Shown here: piece after piece, positions 29,301 through 43,500 of the stretch
How the letters are laid out: each line of letters opens with the position of its first letter
How positions within the stretch are numbered: the stretch's first letter is position 1
Assembly (NCBI RefSeq): GCF_000497045.1
Contig: NW_015961970.1
Span: 1,550,802-1,614,801 of the forward strand
From: Kalmanozyma brasiliensis GHG001
Lineage: Eukaryota; Basidiomycota; Ustilaginomycetes; Ustilaginales
Length of the DNA stretch: 64,000 bases
Direction of reading: 5' to 3'
The notes under the pieces: model-generated
What the model saw: only the letters and a program-made list of their open reading frames with translations
Told to the model about the DNA's origin: nothing
Database searches by the model: none
Translations under genes and position numbers: made by a program

Positions 29301-29504
29301 CGCGACCAGTACGCCAATTATGTGCTGCAGCGGTTCATCCAGCAGGCTGACAAGGAGCAACGTCAGCGTCTCGTCGAGGTGATCCAACCGAGTTTGGCAA
29401 CTGCCAGGAGAGTAGGCGGTGGTGGCGTGCCAGGCCAAGGCGCAAGCAAGCACCTCATCGCAATCGAGAGGCTCATCGACAGCCTGCCCGAGGCAGAGGC
29501 GTAG
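26328..29504 (+). CDS. Pumilio/Puf3-type RNA-binding protein
   Basis: A post-transcriptional repressor binding mRNA 3' UTRs. It has 1058 residues: a long Ser/Pro/Gly-rich disordered N-terminus (about 1-690), then a Pumilio homology domain with eight repeats. The RNA-contacting triplets can be read in order: GSRFIQ, GNYVIQ, GCRVVQ, ANHVVQ, SCRVLQ, GNYVVQ, ASNVIE and ANYVLQ. By the published Puf code these pairs (S/Q, N/Q, C/Q, N/Q, C/Q, N/Q, S/E, N/Q) match human PUM1 and yeast Puf3 and predict the target UGUANAUA. Repeats 7 and 8 are separated by a Gly/Ser insertion ([15 protein letters not shown]). The leader contains a short upstream ORF. Confidence 0.94.
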   Translation: MADNRAPPLIQHRSPSFSPAPSSLTGPSHPSLRSPIQRSASSSVNSAHPDLSTVANTTPPRLGGSTLSFAHALSKTASIVPNPAGSFTTTANPFTPRRSSTAFPSVAGMSTVEPPTWSDASSTTNTASPSSLWNGRPPPTMDGDAVTTASASNVTTPGRGPSALDGKDVSANAPIFTPSPLLPQDGSAWSMAKPVSLTWANDLSARPPPTELISEPATTSPSATRRTPAKDSTGPSSSPSSSLKKAAAGATQNPSSAAPPSSKKGPAAPVPKRAPIRSTTLDPRHLAAKRRSSTDDDNDGAEVSGQPAGVDDEELIDELSSLTIATDDVAGSSTIPQHQGYSSPPAFMHTGHHAHRPSGSFPPALFSPGEAFMHPAPYLPGSGTRSPDGYTHGYPGMHPGMPPIDMSGYESYRTTPDPYAPTMPGRAIFASPGSQGSTPQSPSFGPAPLGPHFNPSMRNGEALFYPGIVPGFGPPPAMAGGIGSSVRPGMPPGPGPYGFAAGPGVEAHSSQLAQSPMIAPGMPMPIGGVMLPPTSPSMNAPQMSPSGSDGRSSRSLSQSSPYAPHRRMGSTGAESFGPGMMSPRPPPFGMTSQAGPFVPGQPPIHGMMGAGPPMMPWNGRFHDHRRVPTGPGGVMAPVGGYGMGMPGGPMDMHYARNGPGFYGSGGPFPPHNNGGPGLGSSSNNGTSNHSRSPLLEEFRSRHTKNRKFELPDIYGSVVEFSSDQHGSRFIQEKLDSASTEEKQALFDEVLPHARQLMSDVFGNYVIQKMLEHGTEAQQELLASEMSGHILTLSLGTYGCRVVQKAFDHISATQRETLAQELEGHIMHCVRDQNANHVVQKIIERVSPSAIAFIPTSFVGHVPALASHCYSCRVLQRVFEHSSPAQSRPLLDELLAQAVTLMQHQYGNYVVQWVLQHGAEEDRLAVVNGIKGKVWLLSRHKFASNVIEEVVRTATRADLGVLLEEILTPSAAEESQGAGGGSQGVAPAVLMMRDQYANYVLQRFIQQADKEQRQRLVEVIQPSLATARRVGGGGVPGQGASKHLIAIERLIDSLPEAEA

Positions 29505-29791
29505 TTGTTCGCAATAGAGATTTTTATGATTTCGAGATCCATTGAGGGTGTGTGCGGAGCTGGGCCCCCGGCTGCGGTGACGATGTGCTGGGGAAGCTCG
29601 GCGACGTGCATGAGTATTCTCGTGTCAGCCAAAGGTCGTATCTGGTTGCCGTCTGCCTCTTGTACCCGAGCATGTGACCCGGATGTACACAGTCTTTCAG
29701 TCAGCTCGATCGAAAGACAGATCGCGCGATCGGGCACAACGGCCTTGTATGATGGTACAAAGATGCATTGCGGTCGGCTTGGCCATCGTCG

Positions 29792-30658
29792 TCAATCCCA
29801 ATCCAGCTCGTCGTCCAACTCCTCCTGTGTCTTTTGCCTCCCCGAATCCCTAATACTTCTCTGTCTCGATCCACCATCCTCCTCTTCCTCCTCGTCGCCT
29901 TCCTCGATCGTATCCGGCTTCTGCGATCCGGCATGTGTCGGTGCACCTGGCACCTGTGACCTCTGAATGGCCCCTACTGCTGTCAAGAGCAGCTCAATAT
30001 CCTCGCACTTGGTCTTCATGCCATCCAATCCGATCTCGGGTCTCAACCCTACGATCTGGCGATGCAGCTCGCCGTTCCTATAAATGAGCAGTGTGGGTAG
30101 GTTTCGATCTGGGTAGTTGGGAATGCACTGGTCTCCGACGATGCTGACGAATTTGGTTGCGGGGTATTTGGCTGCGAGCGTATCGAGGAAGCTGGCGAGG
30201 AGACGACATGTGTCAATCCCATTCTTGTACAGGAAGCAAACGACGCCGGTGCCGCCTGTGCGCTGCTTATCCGCCCATTCCCCGCTTTCGTTTGTGGTGG
30301 AGTCCGGATCTGCATCGGGATCCACCTTGCTCGCCTCGGTCACCTCGCGCGTGTAGTCCGGCCTGCTGATGGGATAGACTCGGCCAAAACGCGCTTTCTT
30401 GGTCTCGGCGCGCAACTGCGACATGCGCTGCCGACGGATCTTTTCCAACAGCTTTTCCTCTTCATCGTCCAGCGCGGTTTCGAGCTCGAGATCCAAATCG
30501 TCGACAGTGGCCTGTTTGAGCGATTGCGATCGCAGCTCGGATGCGGAGGGCAGCTCGGGTGAGGGAGAGCGCGATGGTGGTTTGGGCGGGATGATGCCAT
30601 GCGCCCGAAGGGCGTCGTGGAACTCGGTGTCCTGCGTGGGGTCTACTTCGGCTTGCAT
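29792..30658 (-). CDS. PLP2: phosducin-like protein 2 (Plp2/PhLP2-3)
   Basis: A cytosolic thioredoxin-fold cofactor of the CCT chaperonin, essential for actin/tubulin folding in yeast. The 288-residue protein starts MQAEVDPTQDTEFHDALRAH, typical of PhLP2/3 N-termini (T-E-F/W-x-D-x-L), followed by the pattern HGIIPPKP. A charged helix EEEKLLEKIRRQRMSQLR and GRVYPISRPDYTREVTEAS precede the thioredoxin-like domain (GVVCFLYKNGIDTCRLL; PDRNLPTLLIYRNGE). There is no CxxC, as expected. The acidic C-terminus (ELDDELDWD) is usual for PhLP2. The frame is open a further 87 codons upstream but that part is unrelated sequence without family resemblance. Confidence 0.9.
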   Translation of the reverse strand: MQAEVDPTQDTEFHDALRAHGIIPPKPPSRSPSPELPSASELRSQSLKQATVDDLDLELETALDDEEEKLLEKIRRQRMSQLRAETKKARFGRVYPISRPDYTREVTEASKVDPDADPDSTTNESGEWADKQRTGGTGVVCFLYKNGIDTCRLLASFLDTLAAKYPATKFVSIVGDQCIPNYPDRNLPTLLIYRNGELHRQIVGLRPEIGLDGMKTKCEDIELLLTAVGAIQRSQVPGAPTHAGSQKPDTIEEGDEEEEEDGGSRQRSIRDSGRQKTQEELDDELDWD

Positions 30659-35156
<4,498 letters not shown>

Positions 35157-35441
35157 AAGTCGCGCTACGGAGAGAAACTGGACTGCGGCGGTCCTATGTA
35201 ACGCACGCACTGACGATCCCTGTAATGACCATGCCACGCATGACCTTGGACCAAATTCAACGCACAGACACGTGTAGTTCGCTCGGAACGGCGAATTCGT
35301 CGGCCGCCGGTGGGGCGCTTAAAAAAAAAAGTCTCAACCAAACTCCTGGCTCACCTTCCTCCACCTTCCGAACTTTATCTTCCTTTCTTCGCAGCAAGCA
35401 CCACAGCTACTTACCACCTCATCCTCGCCACTTGGACGATA

Positions 35442-36209
35442 ATGACGACGCCGGAGATCCACCACGCTCCCTCGGAGCGGGGGACGATCGAGCTGATCGG
35501 CCCTTCGCACTGCACCTTTACGCGAAGTATCGCTCTTGCTCTGCACGAGCTTGGCATTCCGTACATTGCGATCCATCGCGCGCCTCACTCTGCCGACGTC
35601 CGGTCGCTCAACCCGTACGGCCTGACGCCCGTCCTTCGCCATCGACAGGAAGGACTGTATGCGTCACCGGAAACGACCGTCGTCCTATCCGCATCGCACG
35701 CGGTTCGACGATACATCGACGAGCACCTCGCGCCCCTCTGCTCGCGCTCCACCTTGACGCCTCCATTGCGGGTCGGCGACGCAAAGAGTGTGGTCGAAAG
35801 AAGCAAGTGCGACGCCTGGATCGAATCCATCTCTCACACGCTCTTCCCGGCCATCGAAGCAGGGTATGTCGGTTCCGCGCTCCAGATGAGGAAAAACGGC
35901 GCCGATGGGGAGACGATCAATGTCGCTCTCGAGCTCGAGCTGAACCGCGTGCAGGCGTTGTTGGAGATCGTAGAATCGCAGGCGAAAGCTGCTGGTGAGG
36001 GAGCATGGGTCATGGGCGGCAACGAGATCACTTGGGCAGACCTCTTCCTCTTTCCCATCTTGGACGATCTCAGAGCCAGCCCGGCAGGAGGGCTCCTGAG
36101 CGGGAACAGTCCCACCTTCCCCTGGCTAGCAGCGTGGATGAGCAGGATGGATAGCAGACCAAGTGTTAAGGCTACACACGAAGGGACTGTTGCTCATCAT
36201 GCTCAATAA
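35442..36209 (+). CDS. glutathione S-transferase-like protein
   Basis: A 255-residue cytosolic protein with an N-terminal thioredoxin-like GST domain: IELIGPSHCTFTRSIALALHELGIPY, the Asn-Pro-Tyr-Gly segment LNPYGLTPVL carrying the conserved cis-Pro, and the ETTVVLSASHAVRRYID helix after strand 4. The C-terminal helical domain has the usual ITWADLFLFPILDDL (N-capping Asp) motif. The catalytic residue is not obvious (Ser/Cys/Thr in SHCTFTR), so the class (omega/theta/fungal) is open. The start is the ATG at 35442; upstream codons of the open frame run through a poly-A stretch and have no ATG. The stop overlaps an AATAAA sequence. It converges on the metallophosphatase gene. Confidence 0.85.
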   Translation: MTTPEIHHAPSERGTIELIGPSHCTFTRSIALALHELGIPYIAIHRAPHSADVRSLNPYGLTPVLRHRQEGLYASPETTVVLSASHAVRRYIDEHLAPLCSRSTLTPPLRVGDAKSVVERSKCDAWIESISHTLFPAIEAGYVGSALQMRKNGADGETINVALELELNRVQALLEIVESQAKAAGEGAWVMGGNEITWADLFLFPILDDLRASPAGGLLSGNSPTFPWLAAWMSRMDSRPSVKATHEGTVAHHAQ

Positions 36210-36281
36210 AAAAGCGTAGATTGCGAGATATGCTTGAACTGATGCTGACGGGAACAAGATGCTTGTGGGAGATGCGGTGGT

Positions 36282-38732
36282 CTATTTGGTTGATTGGGTC
36301 TTTGTCTGAGCGTCGTCTTGTGAGGACGCAGATGTGGATGATGTGCCCGACGAGGAAATGTCTGGCGTTGTGGCAGAGGAATCGGTCGTCTTTTGGGTCG
36401 ACTCGACCTGCTGCTGTTCCTCCCTGTCGTAATCAGGTTCGTCATCGAGCGGGGAGTAGCCCATCTTGCCCGCTCTTCTAGCTTGTGCATTGACCGCCTT
36501 GACTGCGCCTTCCGCCGGCTGCCACTCGAGCTCGGCAAATCGAGGATATAGCAGCTGAGTCGTAATATCGCCCCAGCGCTGCAGTTGGTCGACGCTGTAG
36601 CTACCAGTGCCATTCCGCTCCAGATCGTATCGGTTGAGCAGCTCCACCATGAGCTTGCGCATGAAATCGACAAACACCACATCCACCACCTCGTCGTCCG
36701 ATTCTGGCAGCGGATCCGGATTTGATGCGACATATTCCGGCTGATTGGGGTTGAATGGCACCGGAGAATGCACCGTGTCGTCTCCAGGGCCAGCACACTG
36801 GTCGATGGTGCGATAGCCTAGCGAGGGCTTGTCGAGCGAGTCGTACTTGTGGAAGAACTTGAGCAGCTCCTCGTCCTCTTCCGCCTCTAGCTCTTCTATG
36901 CTCTTGATCGTTGCGTTGGTGGCATTGCTTGCACCGTCTGCCGCAGCCGCAGCCCTTTGTCGATCTGCCTGCTCCGCCTGCAAGAATTTGAACCACTGCG
37001 ACTTTTGCCATCGCACAAAGATGTCGTCCATGAAACCGCTCCCGTACCGCAACAGCGCATCGCCGCCCGAGTACTGGGTTGTGCCCTGTAGAAGCTCGAC
37101 CATGGCCCCCTTCTTGAAGGTGATCAGTCCGTTGAGAAGTTGCTTGGCTAACCCCCATGGTACATCAGCCATGTAGAGGAAGTTGTCCTTGAATGGCGAG
37201 ACGATGTATTGGTCGTTGCGGTTGAAGGGCCCCGAGTAGACGTCGAAGCGTTGCGAGCCGCTGTTGATGAGCACCAGACTTTTCTTGTCCTTCCGAGACT
37301 TTTCGGACGGTCGCACTACCTTTGGCAACACTTGATCAGCCAGAAGGCTGAGCAGGCTCGAGTTGTCGCCATACGGTACGCGGTCGAGATAGTAATCTTG
37401 CGGCACAACACCGTGCAGCCGCGAGAGATTCCATGCTTCCGAGATGGCGTCCATGATGAATCGGATGAAGCTGCCCTTCTTGGTGGCCAGCTCGCGTGTG
37501 CTCGTCAGCTTCAAGTGATGAGCAAAGTTTCTTGGGTTTGAGTCGATGTAGCGCCGAGTAAACTTGACTTTGCCGCGGTTGCCGGCGCGCTTGCGCTTCT
37601 GCAGGTCCTTGAGACCCATAAAGCCGATCGTCTCCATGTAACGACCACTCTCGAGAGCCATGGTCTGACCGTCCATCATTCTACAGTCGCGGACGTGAGT
37701 GTGGCCGCCAAGGATGGCTATAGGCGTGTCGGGGAAGCGTGCCCGGATCTTGCTTCGCACTGCCTCCCAGCCCGGATCGCCCGAGACCGGCATGTGACCC
37801 AAGATAACGAAGGCGTCTACACCCCACTTGTCGGCTCGATCCAGGCTGTGATTGAACCAGTCTTCTTCTACCATATCCTGAGGTGATTGCACAGAAATGC
37901 CTTTTGCTGCAAGCTTGAAGTCGAAGAGGATGCCGTACGACATGATCTTGAGGCCTTGCACCGGCGTGACTAGCGTGTTGAAGAGCGAGCCGATGGGGGC
38001 ATAGCTGGCATCCGGCGCATCAGGACCAGGCAGCGCAATCTTGACATTACTTGTCATGTATCTGCCGCCCCATTGCGGCACAAAGTTCTGATAGACGTCT
38101 TTCGCGACCGTGTAATTGTAGAGCTCGTGATTGCCGATGGTGAGGAGATCGTAATCGACCATGGCAAAGATCTGATTGCTGACATGACCATCGACGGCTT
38201 CTTTTCCTCCCGGCTCGTCTTTGTTGTATGGTGGGAAGCCATCGGCGATCCCGTTGCCGTCGTGCAGGTCCCCGGTGTCGATGAGCAAGAGATCTCGGCC
38301 TTCTGACCGAGCTTTGGTCCTCATCTTGGAGGCAAACGATGCCCAGTCGCCCCAATCGCCCGAGTAGGATGGCTCTGGTGGCGACAGCTTTCGATGCCCT
38401 TGAAACCAGCCATGTATGTCGGTGCTATGCAAGATGTTGAGATCGCCCCATTCGAGGTCGCGCAGCTTATCGTCGGACCTAGGCATACGCCCTCGCTCCC
38501 TGCTCCATCTCGAGAAGCCTTCGACCTCTGCTCGATAAGTGGCAAGCGAGTCTGCATCTGAGTCAACATGGCTGTTGAAGATAAGCTGGCTCGATAACGG
38601 TTCTGCTGGAAAGCTGGCAAAGGCGGTTGATGCAGCGATCAGCCCGAACAAGGCTGCATGAAGGAGCTTGGATCCTCGACCCTTCGATCGTCCTGACCGC
38701 GCCTCTTTACCGGTGACTTTGTATGCGTCCAT
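36282..38732 (-). CDS. 5'-nucleotidase-like calcineurin-type metallophosphatase, secreted or vacuolar
   Basis: An 816-residue protein of the metallophosphatase/5'-nucleotidase family, closest in my recollection to yeast YHR202W. A basic N-terminus (about 1-22) precedes a hydrophobic signal or signal-anchor (KLLHAALFGLIAASTAFASF). The dimetal-site motifs are all present: HSTDIHGW, LIDTGDLHDGNG, TIGNHELY, ILGHMPV and GGHTHVRD. N-glycosylation sequons (NYTV, NHSL, NATN) fit a luminal or extracellular enzyme. The C-terminal half holds the nucleotidase-like substrate domain and a Ser/Thr/Gln-rich tail. Probable phosphohydrolase of nucleotides; substrate unproven. Start is ATG. Confidence 0.85.
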   Translation of the reverse strand: MDAYKVTGKEARSGRSKGRGSKLLHAALFGLIAASTAFASFPAEPLSSQLIFNSHVDSDADSLATYRAEVEGFSRWSRERGRMPRSDDKLRDLEWGDLNILHSTDIHGWFQGHRKLSPPEPSYSGDWGDWASFASKMRTKARSEGRDLLLIDTGDLHDGNGIADGFPPYNKDEPGGKEAVDGHVSNQIFAMVDYDLLTIGNHELYNYTVAKDVYQNFVPQWGGRYMTSNVKIALPGPDAPDASYAPIGSLFNTLVTPVQGLKIMSYGILFDFKLAAKGISVQSPQDMVEEDWFNHSLDRADKWGVDAFVILGHMPVSGDPGWEAVRSKIRARFPDTPIAILGGHTHVRDCRMMDGQTMALESGRYMETIGFMGLKDLQKRKRAGNRGKVKFTRRYIDSNPRNFAHHLKLTSTRELATKKGSFIRFIMDAISEAWNLSRLHGVVPQDYYLDRVPYGDNSSLLSLLADQVLPKVVRPSEKSRKDKKSLVLINSGSQRFDVYSGPFNRNDQYIVSPFKDNFLYMADVPWGLAKQLLNGLITFKKGAMVELLQGTTQYSGGDALLRYGSGFMDDIFVRWQKSQWFKFLQAEQADRQRAAAAADGASNATNATIKSIEELEAEEDEELLKFFHKYDSLDKPSLGYRTIDQCAGPGDDTVHSPVPFNPNQPEYVASNPDPLPESDDEVVDVVFVDFMRKLMVELLNRYDLERNGTGSYSVDQLQRWGDITTQLLYPRFAELEWQPAEGAVKAVNAQARRAGKMGYSPLDDEPDYDREEQQQVESTQKTTDSSATTPDISSSGTSSTSASSQDDAQTKTQSTK

Positions 38733-39382
38733 CGTAACAGCCGGCCCGTAGAGCGCGTCCGAGCCGTCGTGTGTAGGCCTTAGAAGGTGGAGTGCGGACG
38801 CTATCAGGGTGAAGCCACCACTGCCTTGGCAATAACTCAGGCTTTCATGGTCGGCGATAGAATGTAGGCGCGTTGTCGTCGTCGGAAGATGTACTTAAAG
38901 CGCGAATCTCGCTGACCGAGAACGGCCGCGTGTAGAAGGTCGACAACGATAGGCGATGGATGAGGTGAAGATCCAAAGGAAGGAAGATCGAGATGTGCGT
39001 TGGTGACGTTTCAAGGGTCTCAAAAAAGGGCTGAGCAGCTGCTGCCCTGAATTTCATTTAGCGCATTGATGAGGTGGAGTGGGCGTCAGGGCGCTCTGCA
39101 TGTCTCATGCTCGACCTTCGAGCTCGATCTCATTGCAGCAAAGCTCCTCGAGTGACAAGCAACATTGTCCCTTGCGTGCAACATAGGCAGTCACAAAGAT
39201 CGAGAAACCCAGCTGCTGAAAGCAGTCCAGGCTTGCACCATCAGGACGCGGCTTGCTTCAAGGAGAAGGGAGAAGGGAGAATGACGGGGGCGTCAAGGTA
39301 TATCGGTTGCTGTGATATGCGCCGAGTCGTGACTACGCTTCAACTACATTCGATCGCAAGATCTGCGGAAGTGATTGCGATA
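38733..39382. promoter_or_regulatory. intergenic: metallophosphatase promoter and SDE2 3' region
   Basis: A 650-nt gap between two minus-strand genes. No gene or repeat recognised. Confidence 0.45.
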
Positions 39383-40225
39383 CTACGTAGAGGCGGCAAC
39401 GGAGGAGCCTGAAGCTGAAGAGGATGCGTTCGTCTTGCCCTTGTCCTTGTTGAGCTTCTTTTTCTTCTTCATCATGGCCGATGCTACCGCTGAGCGCACG
39501 TTCTCGACGATCTCACGGCTCTGTTCGATGTACTGCGAGTCTTCGATGCGCTCCTTCCTCTTGGTCCCAGCAGCAGCAGATGCGCCATTGCCGTTCGCAC
39601 TTCTTCGCTGAGTTGCTGTGTCAGCTTGGGCCAGACTGCCGATGCCGCGGCTTGGACCCGCTTCGGGACTTGCGCTCCCCTCGTCAAAATCTTCCCCTGC
39701 ATCCGCCATCCTCTCAGCAGCTTCGGCAAGGTCCTTCTCGTTACGAGGTGCTCGTCCGAGCATCCTTTCCAGCTTTGCGTACTTCTTCTTCTGCGCCTCG
39801 TCCATCTGACGCTTTCGCTCCGACTCTCCCTCCAGATACTCGGTCAACTTCTTAGCCTCCTTAACAACGCCCAGTCGACGTCCGTTGAGATCACGGCAGG
39901 AATCGTTGTTCGTGTTGCGCGCCCCTGCCGACATCTTGCCTCCTTGCGAACGAAGCATCGATCCGAATCCACCCTTGCCACCCGGCAACAGCGCCCGAAG
40001 TTGCAGCATAACCGGATGCCCATCATCATTGGAAGTGAGATCGGCCAAAGTGGAGAAGTGACCCAGTCTACGCCCGTTGTGAATCAGGGAGAAGCTCGTG
40101 GTCGATTGGCTTGACAGCACCTGGCCGAACCCTCCGACTACATCTGCGGCGGTGGCCGATTCCGGCAGCGAAAGGCAAAGGTGCCTTGGAAAGGGCTCGA
40201 ATGACTCGACGAGTACCGGAACCAT
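39383..40225 (-). CDS. SDE2: Sde2 pre-mRNA splicing / genome-stability factor
   Basis: A ubiquitin-fold protein proteolytically activated and incorporated into spliceosomes. In fission yeast it promotes excision of particular introns, and in humans it acts at replication forks. The 280-residue protein has an N-terminal ubiquitin-like domain (about 1-83; SFSLIHNGRRL), then LRALLPGGKGGFGSMLRSQG. The invariant GG|KGGFG junction places processing after Gly83, leaving an N-terminal Lys84. The Sde2 core continues with CRDLNGRRLGVVKEAKKLTEYL and a coiled, charged segment. A Lys-rich (MKKKKKLNKDKGK) nuclear-type tail follows. Length and order match the family. It shares a 349-nt divergent promoter with the Artemis-like gene. 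Confidence 0.93.
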   Translation of the reverse strand: MVPVLVESFEPFPRHLCLSLPESATAADVVGGFGQVLSSQSTTSFSLIHNGRRLGHFSTLADLTSNDDGHPVMLQLRALLPGGKGGFGSMLRSQGGKMSAGARNTNNDSCRDLNGRRLGVVKEAKKLTEYLEGESERKRQMDEAQKKKYAKLERMLGRAPRNEKDLAEAAERMADAGEDFDEGSASPEAGPSRGIGSLAQADTATQRRSANGNGASAAAGTKRKERIEDSQYIEQSREIVENVRSAVASAMMKKKKKLNKDKGKTNASSSASGSSVAAST

Positions 40226-40574
40226 GGCAAGCAGAGTGGATGTTGGGGCCCGAGAGATTTGTCGCTGTCGAAAGTCGTAGACTGCTGATGACGCCGTTGT
40301 GTGAGGTTGCTGGATGGTGGTGGTGGTGTTGGTGGTGGTAACGAAGCTACGCGAAACCTGAAATTTGGCTGAGTCTTGACGAAATTTCAGCTGAGCCCGT
40401 TGCCAAAGCCGATGCAGGGTCTAATCAACACCAGACGACCTCTTCGTGCTCGCCCTTCAGGACTCTCGCACAAGCAGATCTCTCATCAAGAAGCACATCG
40501 ACGTGGCGGTCAAGACTGGATCCGAGTTGTTGCGCTGGATCATGGCAAGCGCCATGCCTCGATGAAGATGCATC
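40226..40574. promoter_or_regulatory. divergent promoter SDE2 / Artemis-like gene
   Basis: A 349-nt shared promoter containing a GGT-rich microsatellite (40311-40340). No other element recognised. Confidence 0.5.
40311..40340. repeat. GGT trinucleotide microsatellite
   Basis: A run of GGT units with two interruptions, in the SDE2/Artemis-like shared promoter. It reads as ACC on the SDE2 sense strand. Confidence 0.85.
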
Positions 40575-43500
40575 ATGACCAACTCGCATGGATACGTCCT
40601 CGAGTATCCTCGCATTCGAGTTGACCATTTCGACCAGGCACCTATCCCGCTGCCCGCTTCGCTTCTTGCACATCGCCGCACGATCGCAAAGAGGCCTTCC
40701 AGTGCAAGGCAGGAGGTCGAAGCTTTGTCCTTCGTCCCGGATCAGACCCACTTCGACAAGCCTCTGCTCTATCTGCTCACGCATATTCATACCGACCATC
40801 TCAAAGGACTGGATAGACCCGGCATCACAGCTCCAATCTACTGCAGTGCCGCCACCAAACAGCTCCTACTCAAGTACGAACGTCAAAAGACACGCATAGA
40901 AAAGGATCGCGATGGAACGACCACCAAGCATATCGGAGTCGTGCGACCGTACGCTCATCTCCGCGTCACCGATGGCCATGCTACCGCTAGATCAAAGCTG
41001 TCCGGCTACCAGTCGACCAGCCTCGACTTACTTCATCCTCTGCCGTACAACGTGCCCACGAAGGTGCAATATACCCCGACATCCACTGTCACCTTGACAC
41101 TGATTGAAAGCAATCACATGTTCGGCGGCACGATGTTTCTCATTCAAGGCTCGCAGGGTGCGGTGCTGCATACAGGCGATATGCGGGCAGAGGAATGGTG
41201 GTGCGAAGCTCTTACAAGGAACCCGTTCCTCTCACCTTATCTGTGCTGGAGCAAGCACAACGCTGCTTCAGAAGCAATCGACGACGCTCAATCTGAAAGC
41301 TGGGCAGATCACATCGAATCGCTCGGCAGCACCACCTCCTCTTCGTTGCCGATTGACGAAGCCTCTTCGCAGTCGCAGATCGAGTCGCAGACCCTAGGCA
41401 GTCCACAGCAGAACGGCGGTGAGCATCTCAATCCGGTGCTCTCTACCCCTTTAACAAAGAGGAAGGGACCCCACCAGTCTCAGCTGCGTCTTCGCAATAT
41501 CTACCTCGACACCGAGCTGCTCATGTGCAACCAAAAAGTACCCAGCAAACAGCAAGCCTGCCTCGACATGGTCGCGCTCATGCGCATGTATCCACCCTCC
41601 ACCGTCTTCTTTCTCAATTGCTGGACCTGGGGCTACGAAGACATGCTCATCGTCACGGCCAAAGCTTTCGGCTGCAAGATCCACGTCGACCGCTTCAAGT
41701 ACATCATGTACAAGGCTGCCCGCTCCGAAGCGCCCTTTCTCGCCGACATTGTCACGCAAGATGGCAGCAAGACCCGCTTTCACGCTTGCGAGAAGAGGAA
41801 TGTCTGTTCTGCCGTCCAAAGCCTTGCATCTCGCTACTCGGCGAATGTGGACCCTGCGCTAGCCAAGGAGGCGCTGGCCGCACATTCGCAGATGGACAGT
41901 AGCAGTCCTGACGCACGTCAGAGATGGGGTCCGCCGCGATCGCAGCCGGATCCTCTGCTTGTCTACATCAATCCTGGCCAGATTGCTGCAGATCGATGGC
42001 CGGCCATGTTGCAAGACACAAAACAGCGCCTCGAGGCCGCACAGAGGCATGAGACCGCCTGGCCAGAAGCGCTTGTCGTGCCCATCGAACGACACTCGAC
42101 CTTGCCCGAATTGCAGATGTTCGTCGGCCTCTTTAAACCGCGTACCGTATCGCCCAACACCATCCTCGATCCCAAAGGCGGTCTCGATTACTACCTGCTT
42201 CATCACCTATTTGGTCACGTCCTCGCTGCCCCTGACGACCGCCAGAAGCTTGTCGACGAAGGGCTGCTCATGCTTGGCAACAAGACTTGGAGCTTCTACG
42301 AGACGCAACTGGCCAGAGCGCGTGAGCAGGCCCAGGCGAGACGCAACGCGGGCGCAGCTGACTCGACCGAAGCCGTCCGAGCTGGAAGTGCGAGTTTGAA
42401 CGTCAATGCGGAGAGTGTAGGCGAAAGCATCGATGCATGGCAACTCGAACGCCTGTCCAAGCTGCATGGTATCAGCTTCAAAGGTCTGATGATGCAAAAG
42501 ATGGCCGGCAACCTGGCTGCCATGCTCGAAATCGAACGCTGGCGACGCGCAGCAGGGATCGACGAGCCGCCAGAAGGGCTGGACAACGTGATCGAAGATT
42601 CCTTGGGCGACACGCAGAGTAAGACGGATGTCAGCGTGTCCAGTGTCGACTACGATGCGGACCACAGTCAGTTTGCAGACACTCAAATTTTGCCATCAAG
42701 AGTCACCTCGCGCAACGGAAGCAGCAAGCTGCACACAGATGAAGTCGCGGAAGCATCTTCTGCGCTGAATGACCATCCGGCTGCACCTGATGGCACATCG
42801 CATGCACAATCACCAGCCCCACGTCAACTTCCGCAGATCATCTCGCCCGCACAAAGCCTTCCCTCTGTGGTTCTGCAGGACTCGCAACCGGGCGAAGACG
42901 ACGAATCCCCCACTCCGCTCACCGAAGACCTCGCCAGCCGCTACCTCAACGTGCTCATCCACCACTTCAACGTCTCGTTCCACCGCACGGACGAGTCGTA
43001 CGTGGACATGTGGAAGACCGTCCGCCGTACGATGGCGGGGGACGCGCAAAAGGTCGAGGAGCACTGGTTCAGAGAGACAGGTGATCTGCCGCCGTTGTGG
43101 AGCTCGCAGGTCGTCGACACTGCCGCTGGCCAACAGGAGTCGGACGACAAAGCAAGCCTTATGGGTGAGATTCTTTCGTCGTTCATCGATATGCTCTCAC
43201 CTGCTCCGCCAGAGGAGGGGTTCGAGGTCGTACCCGTCTCCGCATCGCAAGACCGGACAGTGGCGCTGCAGCTCATTCTACGACACCTTGCAAGGCTTGG
43301 GCTGCACGATCCCGTGATGGCCGAGTCGTCCATCGGCGTGCATTCCGACGGTCAAAGCCATGCGAGCTGCGCGGGTGATGCGTTCTCCGCCGAATGGAGG
43401 GCGCTTTCTACACCGCTAACCACTCTGACGAGACACCTTGCGGCCGAGCTACGCTGCGATAACGCCGAGGACGCAGAGCGTGCGCTGTTGAGCCTTCAAC

